The notes under the pieces were generated by a model, which was given only the letters and a program-made list of their open reading frames with translations, made no database searches and was not told where the DNA came from. Positions 1-7,500 of a stretch of 64,000 nt of DNA are shown here, one piece after another. This stretch comes from Limnobacter litoralis (GTDB lineage: Bacteria; Pseudomonadota; Gammaproteobacteria; Burkholderiales; Burkholderiaceae_B), in contig NZ_BSOJ01000010.1 of the NCBI RefSeq assembly GCF_030160455.1, forward strand, positions 1 to 64,000. The letters run 5' to 3'. Position 1 is the first letter of the stretch, and every line of letters begins with the position of its first letter. Both the position numbers and the translations under genes were made by a program.

Positions 1-65
1 GCCTGCCACTGCGCGCTGGGCTCAAAAGCACGACTCTCATGCTTCACTGATTCAATTCCAGACAT
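1..65 (-). CDS. Probable acetyl-CoA synthetase, N-terminal fragment (cut by window edge)
   Basis: An ATG at 65 on the minus strand is preceded by a strong ribosome binding site (GGAGGAC). It opens a frame reading MSGIESVKHESRAFEPSAQ and running off the window. This N-terminus resembles acetyl-CoA synthetases of Burkholderiales, which often begin MSAIESV followed by an acidic and basic stretch and then F-x-P-S. If correct, the enzyme activates acetate to acetyl-CoA in the cytoplasm. Only 21 residues are visible, so the family call rests on N-terminal resemblance. The gene is divergent from the fumarase gene and shares its upstream region. Confidence 0.5.
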   Translation of the reverse strand, partial: MSGIESVKHESRAFEPSAQWQ

Positions 66-308
66 CCTGTCCTCCAATCTAAAAATATTTTTAATTCTGT
101 TAACTGACAACAATAGGTATAAGCACTTACTGTCACCTTACACAAGGGTGTCACAAACTGACACACCTTTGACACACCTTCAATTAATAGCAGTTTTTGT
201 GCCCCGCACAATTTGGACAGTCCGAGGCAAGCCTCCCCCCTTGCTGGGCAAACAGGCATAAAATAGAGGCAATCCCCCTTTACAACCTGAGCAAAAACGG
301 AGCTGTGA
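66..308. promoter_or_regulatory. Shared divergent control region with a GTGTCA/TGACAC dyad
   Basis: This AT-rich gap separates the minus-strand acetyl-CoA synthetase start from the fumarase start. It contains a perfect inverted repeat GTGTCA-caaac-TGACAC at 148-164, followed by two direct copies of ACACACCTT between 163 and 180, and a CACCTT/AAGGGTG dyad just before. Repeated TGACA/TGTCA half-sites between two carbon-metabolism genes suggest a regulator binding site. The regulator is not identified. The fumarase ribosome binding site (GGAG) is at about 299-302. Confidence 0.45.
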
Positions 309-1829
309 ATGACCACGATCAAGCAAGAAGACCTGATTTCTTCGATCGCCGATGCGTTTCAATACATTTCTTATTATCACCCGCTTGATTACATCACAGC
401 CCTGGGAAAAGCATATGAGCGCGAAGAAAGCCCTGCAGCCAAAGACGCCATCGCTCAGATTCTGACCAACAGCCGGATGTGCGCCGAGGGCAAACGGCCC
501 CTGTGTCAAGACACTGGCATTGCGGTGGTGTTCATTAAAATCGGCATGAATGTCCGCTGGGACGCCACCCTGAGCGTCACCGAGATGATCAACGAAGGGG
601 TTCGCCGTGCCTACCTGAACCCGGACAACAAGCTGCGTGCGTCCATTTTGCACGACCCCGCTGGCAAGCGCATCAACTCCAAAGACAACACACCCGCAGT
701 TATTCACTACGAAGTGGTGCCAGGCGACGACGTTGAAATCATTTGCGCGGCCAAAGGCGGCGGCTCTGAAAACAAGGCCAAAATGGTCATGCTCAACCCG
801 TCCGACTCCATCGTGGATTGGGTGCTGAAAACCGTACCCACCATGGGTGCAGGCTGGTGCCCCCCTGGCATCTTGGGCATCGGCATTGGCGGCACGCCTG
901 AAAAGGCCATGTTGATGGCCAAAGAAAGTCTGATGGCGCCCTGCGACATTCATGAACTTCTGGAAAGGGGACCGAAAAACCGGGCCGAAGAACTTCGACT
1001 CGAACTGTACGAAAAAGTAAACGCCCTGGGCATTGGAGCCCAAGGCCTTGGCGGTTTGACCACCGTATTGGACGTGAAGATTATGGACTACCCCACCCAT
1101 GCAGCCAGCCTGCCTGTGGCCATGATCCCCAACTGCGCGGCCACACGCCATGTGCATTTCCACCTACACGGAGACGGCCCGGCCAAACTGGAAGCCCCCA
1201 ACATTTCTGACTGGCCACAGGTGAGCTGGAAAGCAGACACCGAAAAGAGCAAACGCGTCAACCTGGACACACTGACCCCCGAAGAAGTGGCCAGCTGGAA
1301 GCCAGGTCAAACCCTGTTGCTGAACGGCAAAATGCTGACCGGACGTGACGCAGCGCACAAACGCATCGCGGACATGCTGGCCAAAGGCGAAAAGCTGCCA
1401 GTGGACTTCACCAACCGCGTCATTTACTACGTGGGCCCGGTTGATCCGGTGCGCGACGAAGCAGTGGGCCCAGCTGGCCCCACCACCGCCACCCGCATGG
1501 ACAAATTCACTCGCATGATGCTCGAAAAGACCGGCCTGATCGCCATGGTCGGCAAAGCCGAACGCGGGCCAGTCGCCATCGAGGCCATCCGCGACAACAA
1601 ATCAGCCTACCTGATGGCTGTTGGCGGTGCCGCCTACCTCGTGTCCAAAGCCATTACCAAGGCCGAAGTGGTTGGATTCCACGATCTGGGTATGGAAGCG
1701 ATCTACGAATTCGAGATCAAAGACATGCCGGTCACCGTGGCAGTGGACAGCACAGGTGTTTCCGTGCACAACACCGGGCCGAAAGAATGGCAGGCCAAGA
1801 TTGGCAAAATCCCGGTCAGCGTGGCCTGA
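309..1829 (+). CDS. fumA: Fumarate hydratase, class I (iron-sulfur type)
   Basis: Catalyses reversible hydration of fumarate to L-malate in the TCA cycle, in the cytoplasm. The 506-residue product matches class I iron-sulfur fumarases, which fuse the alpha and beta domains in one chain and differ from the heat-stable class II FumC. Three cysteines sit where the 4Fe-4S ligands are expected: Cys66 (in KRPLCQDTG), Cys184 (GAGWCPPG) and Cys276 (PNCAATRHVH). The glycine-rich CAAKGGGSENKAKM stretch of the family lies at about 146-159. The ATG at 309 has a GGAG site 6 bases upstream. The gene is followed by a long palindromic element at 1901-2010 rather than a simple terminator. Confidence 0.95.
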   Translation: MTTIKQEDLISSIADAFQYISYYHPLDYITALGKAYEREESPAAKDAIAQILTNSRMCAEGKRPLCQDTGIAVVFIKIGMNVRWDATLSVTEMINEGVRRAYLNPDNKLRASILHDPAGKRINSKDNTPAVIHYEVVPGDDVEIICAAKGGGSENKAKMVMLNPSDSIVDWVLKTVPTMGAGWCPPGILGIGIGGTPEKAMLMAKESLMAPCDIHELLERGPKNRAEELRLELYEKVNALGIGAQGLGGLTTVLDVKIMDYPTHAASLPVAMIPNCAATRHVHFHLHGDGPAKLEAPNISDWPQVSWKADTEKSKRVNLDTLTPEEVASWKPGQTLLLNGKMLTGRDAAHKRIADMLAKGEKLPVDFTNRVIYYVGPVDPVRDEAVGPAGPTTATRMDKFTRMMLEKTGLIAMVGKAERGPVAIEAIRDNKSAYLMAVGGAAYLVSKAITKAEVVGFHDLGMEAIYEFEIKDMPVTVAVDSTGVSVHNTGPKEWQAKIGKIPVSVA

Positions 1830-1871
1830 CTTATAGCCGCAGCGTCAGGACCTCTTCGCTCAAATAACGCC

Positions 1872-2010
1872 CAGCCCTCACCAGAGGCCCGCTGCTCGCT
1901 GAAAACCTGTTTCTCCCTTGCAGAGCCTGTAAACCGCGGGCCGACCCTCCAAAAGGCGGGTCGGGCTCGGCCCTTCGCCGGTTTACTACGGCTCTTGAGG
2001 GCAGGTTTTC
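1872..2010 (+). repeat. Structured palindromic element, left copy (hairpin 1901-2010)
   Basis: A 110-nt sequence begins with GAAAACCTG (1901-1909) and ends with its complement CAGGTTTTC (2002-2010). Inside, GTAAACCG pairs with CGGTTTAC, GAGCC with GGCTC, and CCGACCC (1941-1947) with GGGTCGG (1958-1964) around a TCCAAAAGGC loop. The same ends and the same loop region recur in inverted orientation at 3084-3194, but the middle stem arms there are unrelated in sequence. About 28 bases upstream of the hairpin (CCTCACCAGAGG and on) are also shared. It starts 72 bases after the fumarase stop and may act as a 3'-end structure or terminator, or be a mobile palindrome. Confidence 0.8.
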
Positions 2011-2046
2011 TTGAAGCTCACGCAGGCCAACTGGCTCGGCTGAAGC

Positions 2047-2544
2047 TTAGCGCCCGAGATTACCCGAAGTCTCAGTTTGTATGCCGTCAAGACCGATATC
2101 AAGTACAAACCGCAACGGCTTGGATGTTCTTCTCACACTGCTAAAGGTGAGTTGAATTCTCGCTCGATCAATTTGCCTCTGTGACAATAAAGGCAACCAT
2201 TTCACAGCAAGAAAATCCCTCAACTCTCTACTGTGGGGTAAGCGATAAAATCTGACTTCAGGATAGTCATCCAAAGTTGCTACTGACAAGAAATAAACGC
2301 TTCCACATTCGGCATCAGTCTCGGGTGTGCATGCATTTGAATTGTCGAACGGAATTTACCAAAGGCGCAGTATCAGTGACTCATCCGATTGTCGATCCTT
2401 GTTATTCAATTCAATCAATTGACCAAATGCCAGGCATTTAGTCATGTGATCGACTGTAATAGCCTCATCTGCATTGACAACCTGCATGGGAATAAAGAAT
2501 AACCAAAGCAAGGTAATTGAAGAAAAACAAAAGGCTCGAGTCAT
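2047..2544 (-). pseudogene. Secreted small protein, possible immunity partner, interrupted by in-frame TAA
   Basis: An ATG at 2544, 5 bases after the stop of the peptidase-like gene, opens a frame with a clear signal peptide (MTRAFCFSSITLLWLFF, then a cleavage-like VVNADEA). It runs 62 residues to a TAA at 2358-2356. The same frame continues without another stop to 2047, giving a further 102 codons with normal-looking composition (for example LDDYPEVRFYRLPHSREL). Without the TAA the protein would have about 164 residues, including cysteines in both parts, consistent with a periplasmic protein. Position and signal peptide suggest an immunity protein for the upstream gene. I do not recognise the family. 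It may be a pseudogene, or the TAA may be a sequencing error. Confidence 0.45.
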
Positions 2545-2549
2545 TGCTG

Positions 2550-2948
2550 TTAATCCACCGAAAAATGAATGTGGTCTTGATGACCCGGAACCAAAAATTC
2601 TTTCCCATGCTTGTGCTTAAAAAAAGGACCAAAATTTTCTCTCGCGCCCTTACATTCTTCAAACTTCATCTGCAATGCGTCAACGATCCGTTTTACGGAT
2701 GAGTCCTTCTCGTAAAAAAGACCAATTTTTTTGTGATTTACTCTTGAGATATCAACAGCTTTTCCGTGACCCTGGACATGACGACTCGGCCAATGGTGTT
2801 GATCATGAACAGAAGAAAAATAAAGAGTACACAGCGTAGACCCCGTTGCGATAGATCCGCTTACAACATCGTTTAATGCGGCCAGTAAATCTTCTTCAAG
2901 CGAATTGATCACACCGGGTCCGAATTCAATTTTTACACCGTTAATCAC
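2550..2948 (-). CDS. Putative M15-type (D-Ala-D-Ala metallopeptidase-like) zinc peptidase
   Basis: The 132-residue frame has the look of a zinc peptidoglycan peptidase of the M15/LAS type. It contains SRHVQGHGKAVDI at 55-67 and PGHQDHIHFSV at 121-131, corresponding to the family pattern of an H...D motif followed by a C-terminal H-x-H. The first motif has two more residues between H57 and D66 than the usual H-x2-G-x-A-x-D, so the exact ligands are uncertain. RENFGP at 103-108 is also seen in toxin-associated relatives as I recall them. The start is a GTG at 2948; no good ribosome binding site is visible. There is no signal peptide, whereas the gene 5 bases downstream has one, a layout typical of effector/immunity pairs. 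The region is visibly AT-richer than its neighbours, consistent with acquisition. Confidence 0.5.
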   Translation of the reverse strand: MINGVKIEFGPGVINSLEEDLLAALNDVVSGSIATGSTLCTLYFSSVHDQHHWPSRHVQGHGKAVDISRVNHKKIGLFYEKDSSVKRIVDALQMKFEECKGARENFGPFFKHKHGKEFLVPGHQDHIHFSVD

Positions 2949-3083
2949 TGAAGGTATCTAAGCCAAGGCTCACTCCCCGAAAATCACCAAGGCTAGCTTT
3001 AATTGAGCGCGGTAGGCAAACCACAGCTCCGATCTGCACCTTGCCCCAAGCAAGCCGAACCCTATGACCAGAGCGAGCCTAAA

Positions 3084-3226
3084 GAAAACCTGCCTTCGCA
3101 AATCGAAGACAAGCGATCAGGAGGCGAGCCCGACCCGCCTTTTGGAGGGTCGCCTCCCGATTGTCGAGCATTTGCGAAGGAGAAACAGGTTTTCAGCGAG
3201 CCTCTGGTCTGGGGTGAGGCTTGCAC
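3084..3226 (-). repeat. Structured palindromic element, right copy (hairpin 3084-3194)
   Basis: This is the inverted partner of the element at 1872-2010. Read on the minus strand it starts with GAAAACCTG (3194-3186), then TTTCTCC, and ends with GGCAGGTTTTC. The central CGACCCTCCAAAAGG and GGGTCGGGCTCG stretches match the left copy. The stem arms differ: here TTCGCAAAT pairs with ATTTGCGAA and GGAGGCGA with TCGCCTCC. Total hairpin length is 111 nt against 110 nt in the left copy. It begins 59 bases beyond the prpE stop and points along prpE transcription, just as the left copy follows fumarase. Confidence 0.8.
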
Positions 3227-3252
3227 AGCACTAGGGGTGAAGCTTGCCTTAC

Positions 3253-5181
3253 CTACCGCCCCACCCGTTCCTTCAGTTGCGCCAAAGCCGCCGGGTCTTC
3301 AATCGTACTCATGTCCCCCGCGTCTCGGCCCTCACACACGGCCTGAATGGCCCTGCGCAACAACTTGCCTGAACGCGTTTTTGGCAACACGCTTACAAAG
3401 TACACGCGTGACGGCCTGGCCACTGCGCCCAACTGACCGTCCACCAGCTTCATGATGTCGCCTTCTTGCGCCATGGACTTGTCTGGGGTGTCCGCCTTGG
3501 TGGTGTCTTTCAGAATAACGAAGGCCACTGCAACCTGTCCTTTCAACTGATCGGCCACGCCGACCACCGCCACTTCCGCCACATTGGGGTGTGAAGAAAT
3601 GCATTCTTCAATTTCTCGCGTACCGAGGCGGTGCCCAGCCACATTGATGACATCGTCGGTGCGGCCCAAAATGAAAAAGTAGCCGTCTTTGTCCCGAATG
3701 CCCCAATCAAAGGTGGAGTACACCTGACGCGCAGCAAAACTGGACCAATAGGTCTTCACAAAACGCTCGTCATCGCCCCACACGGTCTGCATGCAACCCG
3801 GGGGCAACGGCCCTTCAATGGCAACCACCCCTTTTTCATTCACTTTGCAGGGTTGAGCGGTGTCCTCATTCAGCACGTTCACATTGAACCCAAACACGGG
3901 CACACCGGGGCTGCCCAGCTTCGCATCCAGCGGCTCTACACCGCGCTGAATGGCCAGAATGGGCCAGCCAGTTTCAGTCTGCCAATAGTTGTCAACCACC
4001 GGCTTTCCGATTGCACCGGATATCCAGTTGGCCGTCGGTTCATCCAGCGGTTCACCGGCCAGAAAAAGGGCCTTCAAGCTGCTGATGTCGTACTGCGTCA
4101 AAAATTTGGGATCCTGCTTTCTCAGTACACGCACAGCGGTCGGCGCCGAGAACATGCCAGTGACCTTGTAATCCTGAACAATCTTCCACCAAATGCCGCC
4201 ATCTGGCCGAATGGGCAAGCCCTCGTACATCACAGTCGACATGCCGGCAATCAAGGGGCCATAAATGATGTAGCTGTGACCGACCACCCAACCAATGTCG
4301 CTGGTTGAAAAAAACGGGGTGCCCTTCTCGGCCATGAAGATGTATTTCATTGACGCTGCCAGTGCGACCGCATAGCCACCCACGTCGCGCTGAACACCCT
4401 TGGGCTTGCCGGTTGTGCCACTGGTGTACAGCACATAGCTGGTGTCGGTGGCTTTTAACCAGGTCACCGGCACCTTGGTGCCGGCCACGGCTTTGTGCAG
4501 GCTTGCGTAGTCCTCGTCGCGCCCTTCAACTCGCGTAAATTCCGCAAGGCCACGATCAAACATCAGTACCTTGGCGGGTTTGTGACGTGCAGTTTTAATG
4601 GCCTCATCCAGCAAGGGCTTGTAAGCCACCACTTTGCCAGCGCGCGAGCCCGCGTCGGCAGACACAATCACCACCGGCTTGGCATCGTCGATTCGCGAGG
4701 CCAGGCTATGGGATGCAAACCCCCCGAACACCACCGAATGAATCGCTCCAATTCGGGTACAAGCCAGCATCGTAAACGCAGCCTGCGAAATCATCGGCAT
4801 GTAAATCAGCACCACATCGCCCTTTTTGACCCCCAACTTCAGCAGCATTGCGGCGGCGCGTTGCACCTCATCGTGCAACATGTTGAAGGTGTACACCTGC
4901 TCGGTGTCTGTTTCAGTCGATACAAAAATCAAGCCGGGCTTGTCACCCAGTTCAGCCAGGTGTCGGTCCACTGCGTTGTGACAGAGATTCGTCTCCCCGC
5001 CTACAAACCAGCGCGCAAAGGGTGGCTTTGAATCGTCCAGCACTTTGTCAAAGGGTTTGTGCCAGTCAATCAGCTCGCTTTGGCGCGACCAAAACCCCTT
5101 GGGATTGCGAATCGACTCCTCGTAGAATCTTTGATAGGCCCCATCGGACTGATGCAGCTTTTTGGCTGGCTGTGCACTCAT
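3253..5181 (-). CDS. prpE: Propionate-CoA ligase (propionyl-CoA synthetase)
   Basis: An ATP-dependent acyl-CoA synthetase of the ANL superfamily that activates propionate through propionyl-AMP in the cytoplasm. The 642 residues are close to the usual PrpE length. The P-loop-like motif YTSGTTGKPKG is at 252-262, followed by VQRDVGGYAVAL, which is characteristic of PrpE compared with acetyl-CoA synthetase. The conserved C-terminal lysine lies at about 606 (RSGKLLRR); in relatives it is a reversible acylation site. The ATG at 5181 has an excellent GGAGGAG site 7 bases upstream. The gene is divergent from a TetR regulator. No 2-methylcitrate cycle genes are in the window. An acetate-activating activity cannot be excluded. 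Confidence 0.9.
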   Translation of the reverse strand: MSAQPAKKLHQSDGAYQRFYEESIRNPKGFWSRQSELIDWHKPFDKVLDDSKPPFARWFVGGETNLCHNAVDRHLAELGDKPGLIFVSTETDTEQVYTFNMLHDEVQRAAAMLLKLGVKKGDVVLIYMPMISQAAFTMLACTRIGAIHSVVFGGFASHSLASRIDDAKPVVIVSADAGSRAGKVVAYKPLLDEAIKTARHKPAKVLMFDRGLAEFTRVEGRDEDYASLHKAVAGTKVPVTWLKATDTSYVLYTSGTTGKPKGVQRDVGGYAVALAASMKYIFMAEKGTPFFSTSDIGWVVGHSYIIYGPLIAGMSTVMYEGLPIRPDGGIWWKIVQDYKVTGMFSAPTAVRVLRKQDPKFLTQYDISSLKALFLAGEPLDEPTANWISGAIGKPVVDNYWQTETGWPILAIQRGVEPLDAKLGSPGVPVFGFNVNVLNEDTAQPCKVNEKGVVAIEGPLPPGCMQTVWGDDERFVKTYWSSFAARQVYSTFDWGIRDKDGYFFILGRTDDVINVAGHRLGTREIEECISSHPNVAEVAVVGVADQLKGQVAVAFVILKDTTKADTPDKSMAQEGDIMKLVDGQLGAVARPSRVYFVSVLPKTRSGKLLRRAIQAVCEGRDAGDMSTIEDPAALAQLKERVGR

Positions 5182-5344
5182 TGTCTCGCTCCTCCGTCCA
5201 CATCCCGTGTGAATTGCTTTGTCTTGAATACGCCCTACTTTAGGAAGACCCCCTTACGGGACTCTGACTACCCATGAATTTTTCGCACAAAGCGGAGAAG
5301 CTTGTTACACTCCGAAATATTAAAGTGACCACTCAGTAAACTTC
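5182..5344. promoter_or_regulatory. prpE/tetR divergent promoter with AGTG-AC-CACT dyad
   Basis: The 163-bp gap between prpE and the TetR gene carries a small palindrome AGTGACCACT at 5324-5333, inside ACTGAGTGGTCACTTTA read on the minus strand, close to the regulator's GTG start. TetR proteins commonly bind dyads in such divergent gaps, so this is a candidate autoregulatory operator. A TATTAA at 5318-5323 could be a -10 element for the regulator. Confidence 0.4.
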
Positions 5345-6001
5345 GTGATTAAAACAGCCAAAAAAGACGATCAGCCAGTCAAACGACTGGGCACTCGCAA
5401 GGTACCCAAAGAACAGCGGATGATCCAGATTCTGGAAGTGGCGGGGTCTATCTTTTCCCAACAAGGTTTCCATTCATCCAGCATGGACGCCATTGCCGAA
5501 GGAGCTGGGGTCACAAAGCCGCTGCTGTACCGTTACTTTGGCAGCAAAGACGCCCTGTATCTGGCAACCATCACACAGGTTGGCAATCACCTCATCGACG
5601 GCCTGAACGCCTTGATGGCTGTGCCCGACCCGCAAGTCCGACTCAAACTCATCATGGCCAGCTTCATGACTTTCGTTGAACGTCACCGGGAAGGTTGGTC
5701 CGTGTTGTACAACGAAGCCTTGACCAGCGTTGGCCCCGTCGGCGAGAAGGTCACTTTCTTTCGCAACAGTTTTATTGAAGCCGCCGCCAAAACAATCGAG
5801 CAGCTCGTGAACAAAAGCAAGGCGGTCAGTAGCGGCAAACCTGGCAACAAGGCCATGGCACTGGCAGGCATTATGGTGGGCGCGGTGGAGGCCGGTGCTC
5901 GCTGGTGGATTCAACATCCTGAAACGCCGATTCAAGACATGCAAGGCATGATCGAACAGTTTTTGATGCCGGGTTTAACCAGTCAGCAACTGAAGCTTTG
6001 A
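5345..6001 (+). CDS. TetR/AcrR family transcriptional regulator
   Basis: A 218-residue one-component regulator. The N-terminal DNA-binding domain spans about residues 25-75: a helix around MIQILEVAGSIFSQQGF, then SSSMDAIAEGAGVTKPLLYRYFGSKDALY, the typical TetR helix-turn-helix. The C-terminal part is a divergent ligand-binding domain. The start is a GTG at 5345. Being divergent from prpE, it may control that gene or the nearby acyl-CoA operon in response to an acyl-CoA or similar ligand. That is inference from position only. It ends 2 bp from the convergent TMEM175-like gene. Confidence 0.85.
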   Translation: MIKTAKKDDQPVKRLGTRKVPKEQRMIQILEVAGSIFSQQGFHSSSMDAIAEGAGVTKPLLYRYFGSKDALYLATITQVGNHLIDGLNALMAVPDPQVRLKLIMASFMTFVERHREGWSVLYNEALTSVGPVGEKVTFFRNSFIEAAAKTIEQLVNKSKAVSSGKPGNKAMALAGIMVGAVEAGARWWIQHPETPIQDMQGMIEQFLMPGLTSQQLKL

Positions 6002-6003
6002 AC

Positions 6004-6579
6004 TCAGTGCTTGATGGCCCGCTCAATTCGCCGGTCAGGCACCAGCCACATCAACGCCACAAACACATAAAGCGCCTGTGCCAGCCAATGCTGCCAGAAT
6101 GAGGTCAAAATACCAGCGGCGTAGAATACGGGGGAAAGTTTGCCCTTCCAGTCGGCACCGACGGCTTTTTTCAACAATGAATCTGGTCCGTCGGTGGACA
6201 TGATCAAGCGCTGCAACAGGTAGTACGCCAGCGCGGCCATCAGAAGCACAAATCCATACACCGCCGAGGGCAGCGCCTCAAAATGGTTTTCGCCCATCCA
6301 CGCGGTGGTGAAAGGCAACAGCGAGAGCCAGAACAACAGATGCAGGTTTGCCCACAGGACCGCACCCGATACCGACTTGGCTGCATGCAGCAAATGGTGA
6401 TGGTTGTTCCAGTAAATGCCCACGTACACAAAGCTCAGCACATAGCTCAGAAAACTGGGCATCAAAGGGCCAAGCGCATCTAAACCCGTGCCATGCGGTG
6501 CCTTCAACTCCAACACCATGATGGTGATGATGATGGCCAACACACCATCACTGAAAGCCTCCAGTCTGCCTTTGCCCAT
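6004..6579 (-). CDS. TMEM175-family (DUF1211) membrane channel protein
   Basis: A 191-residue integral membrane protein. The N-terminus MGKGRLEAFSDGVLAIIITIM carries the FSD signature of the TMEM175 family, whose bacterial members form potassium-permeable channels with six helices per subunit. Hydrophobic segments lie at about 10-30, 43-61, 75-95, 107-127, 148-163 and 167-183. Start codon ATG at 6579. It is last in the minus-strand operon, 15 bases after the MaoC gene stop. A functional link to the lipid enzymes is not evident from sequence. Confidence 0.85.
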   Translation of the reverse strand: MGKGRLEAFSDGVLAIIITIMVLELKAPHGTGLDALGPLMPSFLSYVLSFVYVGIYWNNHHHLLHAAKSVSGAVLWANLHLLFWLSLLPFTTAWMGENHFEALPSAVYGFVLLMAALAYYLLQRLIMSTDGPDSLLKKAVGADWKGKLSPVFYAAGILTSFWQHWLAQALYVFVALMWLVPDRRIERAIKH

Positions 6580-6594
6580 TCGATAGCCTCTTGC

Positions 6595-7482
6595 TTAGGC
6601 CACTTCGCCCACAATCAACAGCTTGGAATCGCGCTCGGCCAGCAGCTCAAATTTCGTTCCGGCCTTGTCACCGACAAATTTCAAGGTGCCGCGTGAAGGC
6701 AAAAACACAGGTTGCTTGAACGACACCTTGAAGCGGCTTGCAGGCTTGTCCATGCTGGATTCAATCAAGCTCAGGCTTTTCGCCGCTGTCCACATGCCGT
6801 GGGCAATGGCCTGTTTGAAACCAAACAACTTGGCAGTGCGCGCATACAGGTGGATCGGGTTGTAGTCGTTGGACACCTTGGCGTATTTGCGGCCTTGGTC
6901 CTCAGGCACCTTGATGGGCACATATTGCGCATTGGCAGCCGACAAAGCCTCAAGCGGAGCAGGCTTGCCTGCTGGCTTGGGCATGCCCTTCACCCGGCTC
7001 AAAATGGCCATGGTGGCGCGCCACACCACTTCACCGTCTTTCATGTACTCAGTCAGCACATCAAATTCCAGTCCTTGTGGAATGGCGCGCGTGTCGCCAA
7101 TTGAAACCACCACGTCGTAGGCGGTTTCAAATTCCAAAGGCTTGATCAGCTCGATGTCGTTGTGAAGGTGCACCATGCCCAACATGGCAAACGGATGCTC
7201 CTTCCTGGACATCAAGTACATGTGCAAAGGGCCGGCAATGACCTGCGGGGCTGTCAGTGAAATGTGGTCCTCTGCAAAACCACACACGGCGTTGTAGTCG
7301 CGCACCCACTGGCGGCTGATGAACACCTTTTTGACGCGCACGCCCAAGCGGGCGGCCTGCGTGGTGGGCTTGGCCTTTTTAGAGGACGTACCCGCCGCTT
7401 TCACCAGCAGCACCTTGCCGTTGGGCAAGGAAGGCAGTTCAAAAAACTTGTCTGCCGTCTTCAGCGCTTCACTGTCAGCCAT
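6595..7482 (-). CDS. MaoC-like hydroxyacyl-thioester dehydratase (HtdX type)
   Basis: Predicted (R)-specific enoyl-thioester hydratase / 3-hydroxyacyl dehydratase with a double hotdog fold, 295 residues. The C-terminal half holds the hydratase motif: NDYNPIHLYARTAKLFGFKQAIAHGMW, with the expected catalytic Asp and His in D-x4-H form. The frame is open further upstream, but ATG 7482 has AGGAG 9 bases before it and is preferred over ATG 7500. It follows a thiolase and a large FabG. The same three enzyme types are neighbours in mycobacteria (htdX, fabG4, fadA2). This suggests a fatty acyl elongation or oxidation module. Confidence 0.85.
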   Translation of the reverse strand: MADSEALKTADKFFELPSLPNGKVLLVKAAGTSSKKAKPTTQAARLGVRVKKVFISRQWVRDYNAVCGFAEDHISLTAPQVIAGPLHMYLMSRKEHPFAMLGMVHLHNDIELIKPLEFETAYDVVVSIGDTRAIPQGLEFDVLTEYMKDGEVVWRATMAILSRVKGMPKPAGKPAPLEALSAANAQYVPIKVPEDQGRKYAKVSNDYNPIHLYARTAKLFGFKQAIAHGMWTAAKSLSLIESSMDKPASRFKVSFKQPVFLPSRGTLKFVGDKAGTKFELLAERDSKLLIVGEVA

Positions 7483-7500
7483 TGCACATGTCTCCTGCAA

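Noticed and set aside
180-1163. 327-codon minus-strand frame
   Set aside because: It lies opposite the fumarase gene and has no recognisable domain; a mirror frame of a high-GC-third-position gene.
2949-3080. Short minus-strand frame ending GDFRGVSLGLDTFSD just before the peptidase-like gene
   Set aside because: Its stop overlaps the GTG start, which hints at coupling, but the frame is only about 45 codons, lacks a clear start, and runs into the repeat element.
1872-3226. Integron cassette with attC sites
   Set aside because: The palindromes are in inverted, not direct, orientation, lack the RYYYAAC/GTTRRRY ends, and no integrase gene is present.
1872-3226. Composite transposon or insertion sequence bounded by inverted repeats
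   Set aside because: No transposase gene lies between them and no target-site duplication is visible. Each repeat is itself a palindrome sitting just past a gene end.
3003-3455. 150-codon plus-strand frame near the prpE 3' end
   Set aside because: It spans the palindromic element and the antisense of prpE; proline-rich, with no domain.
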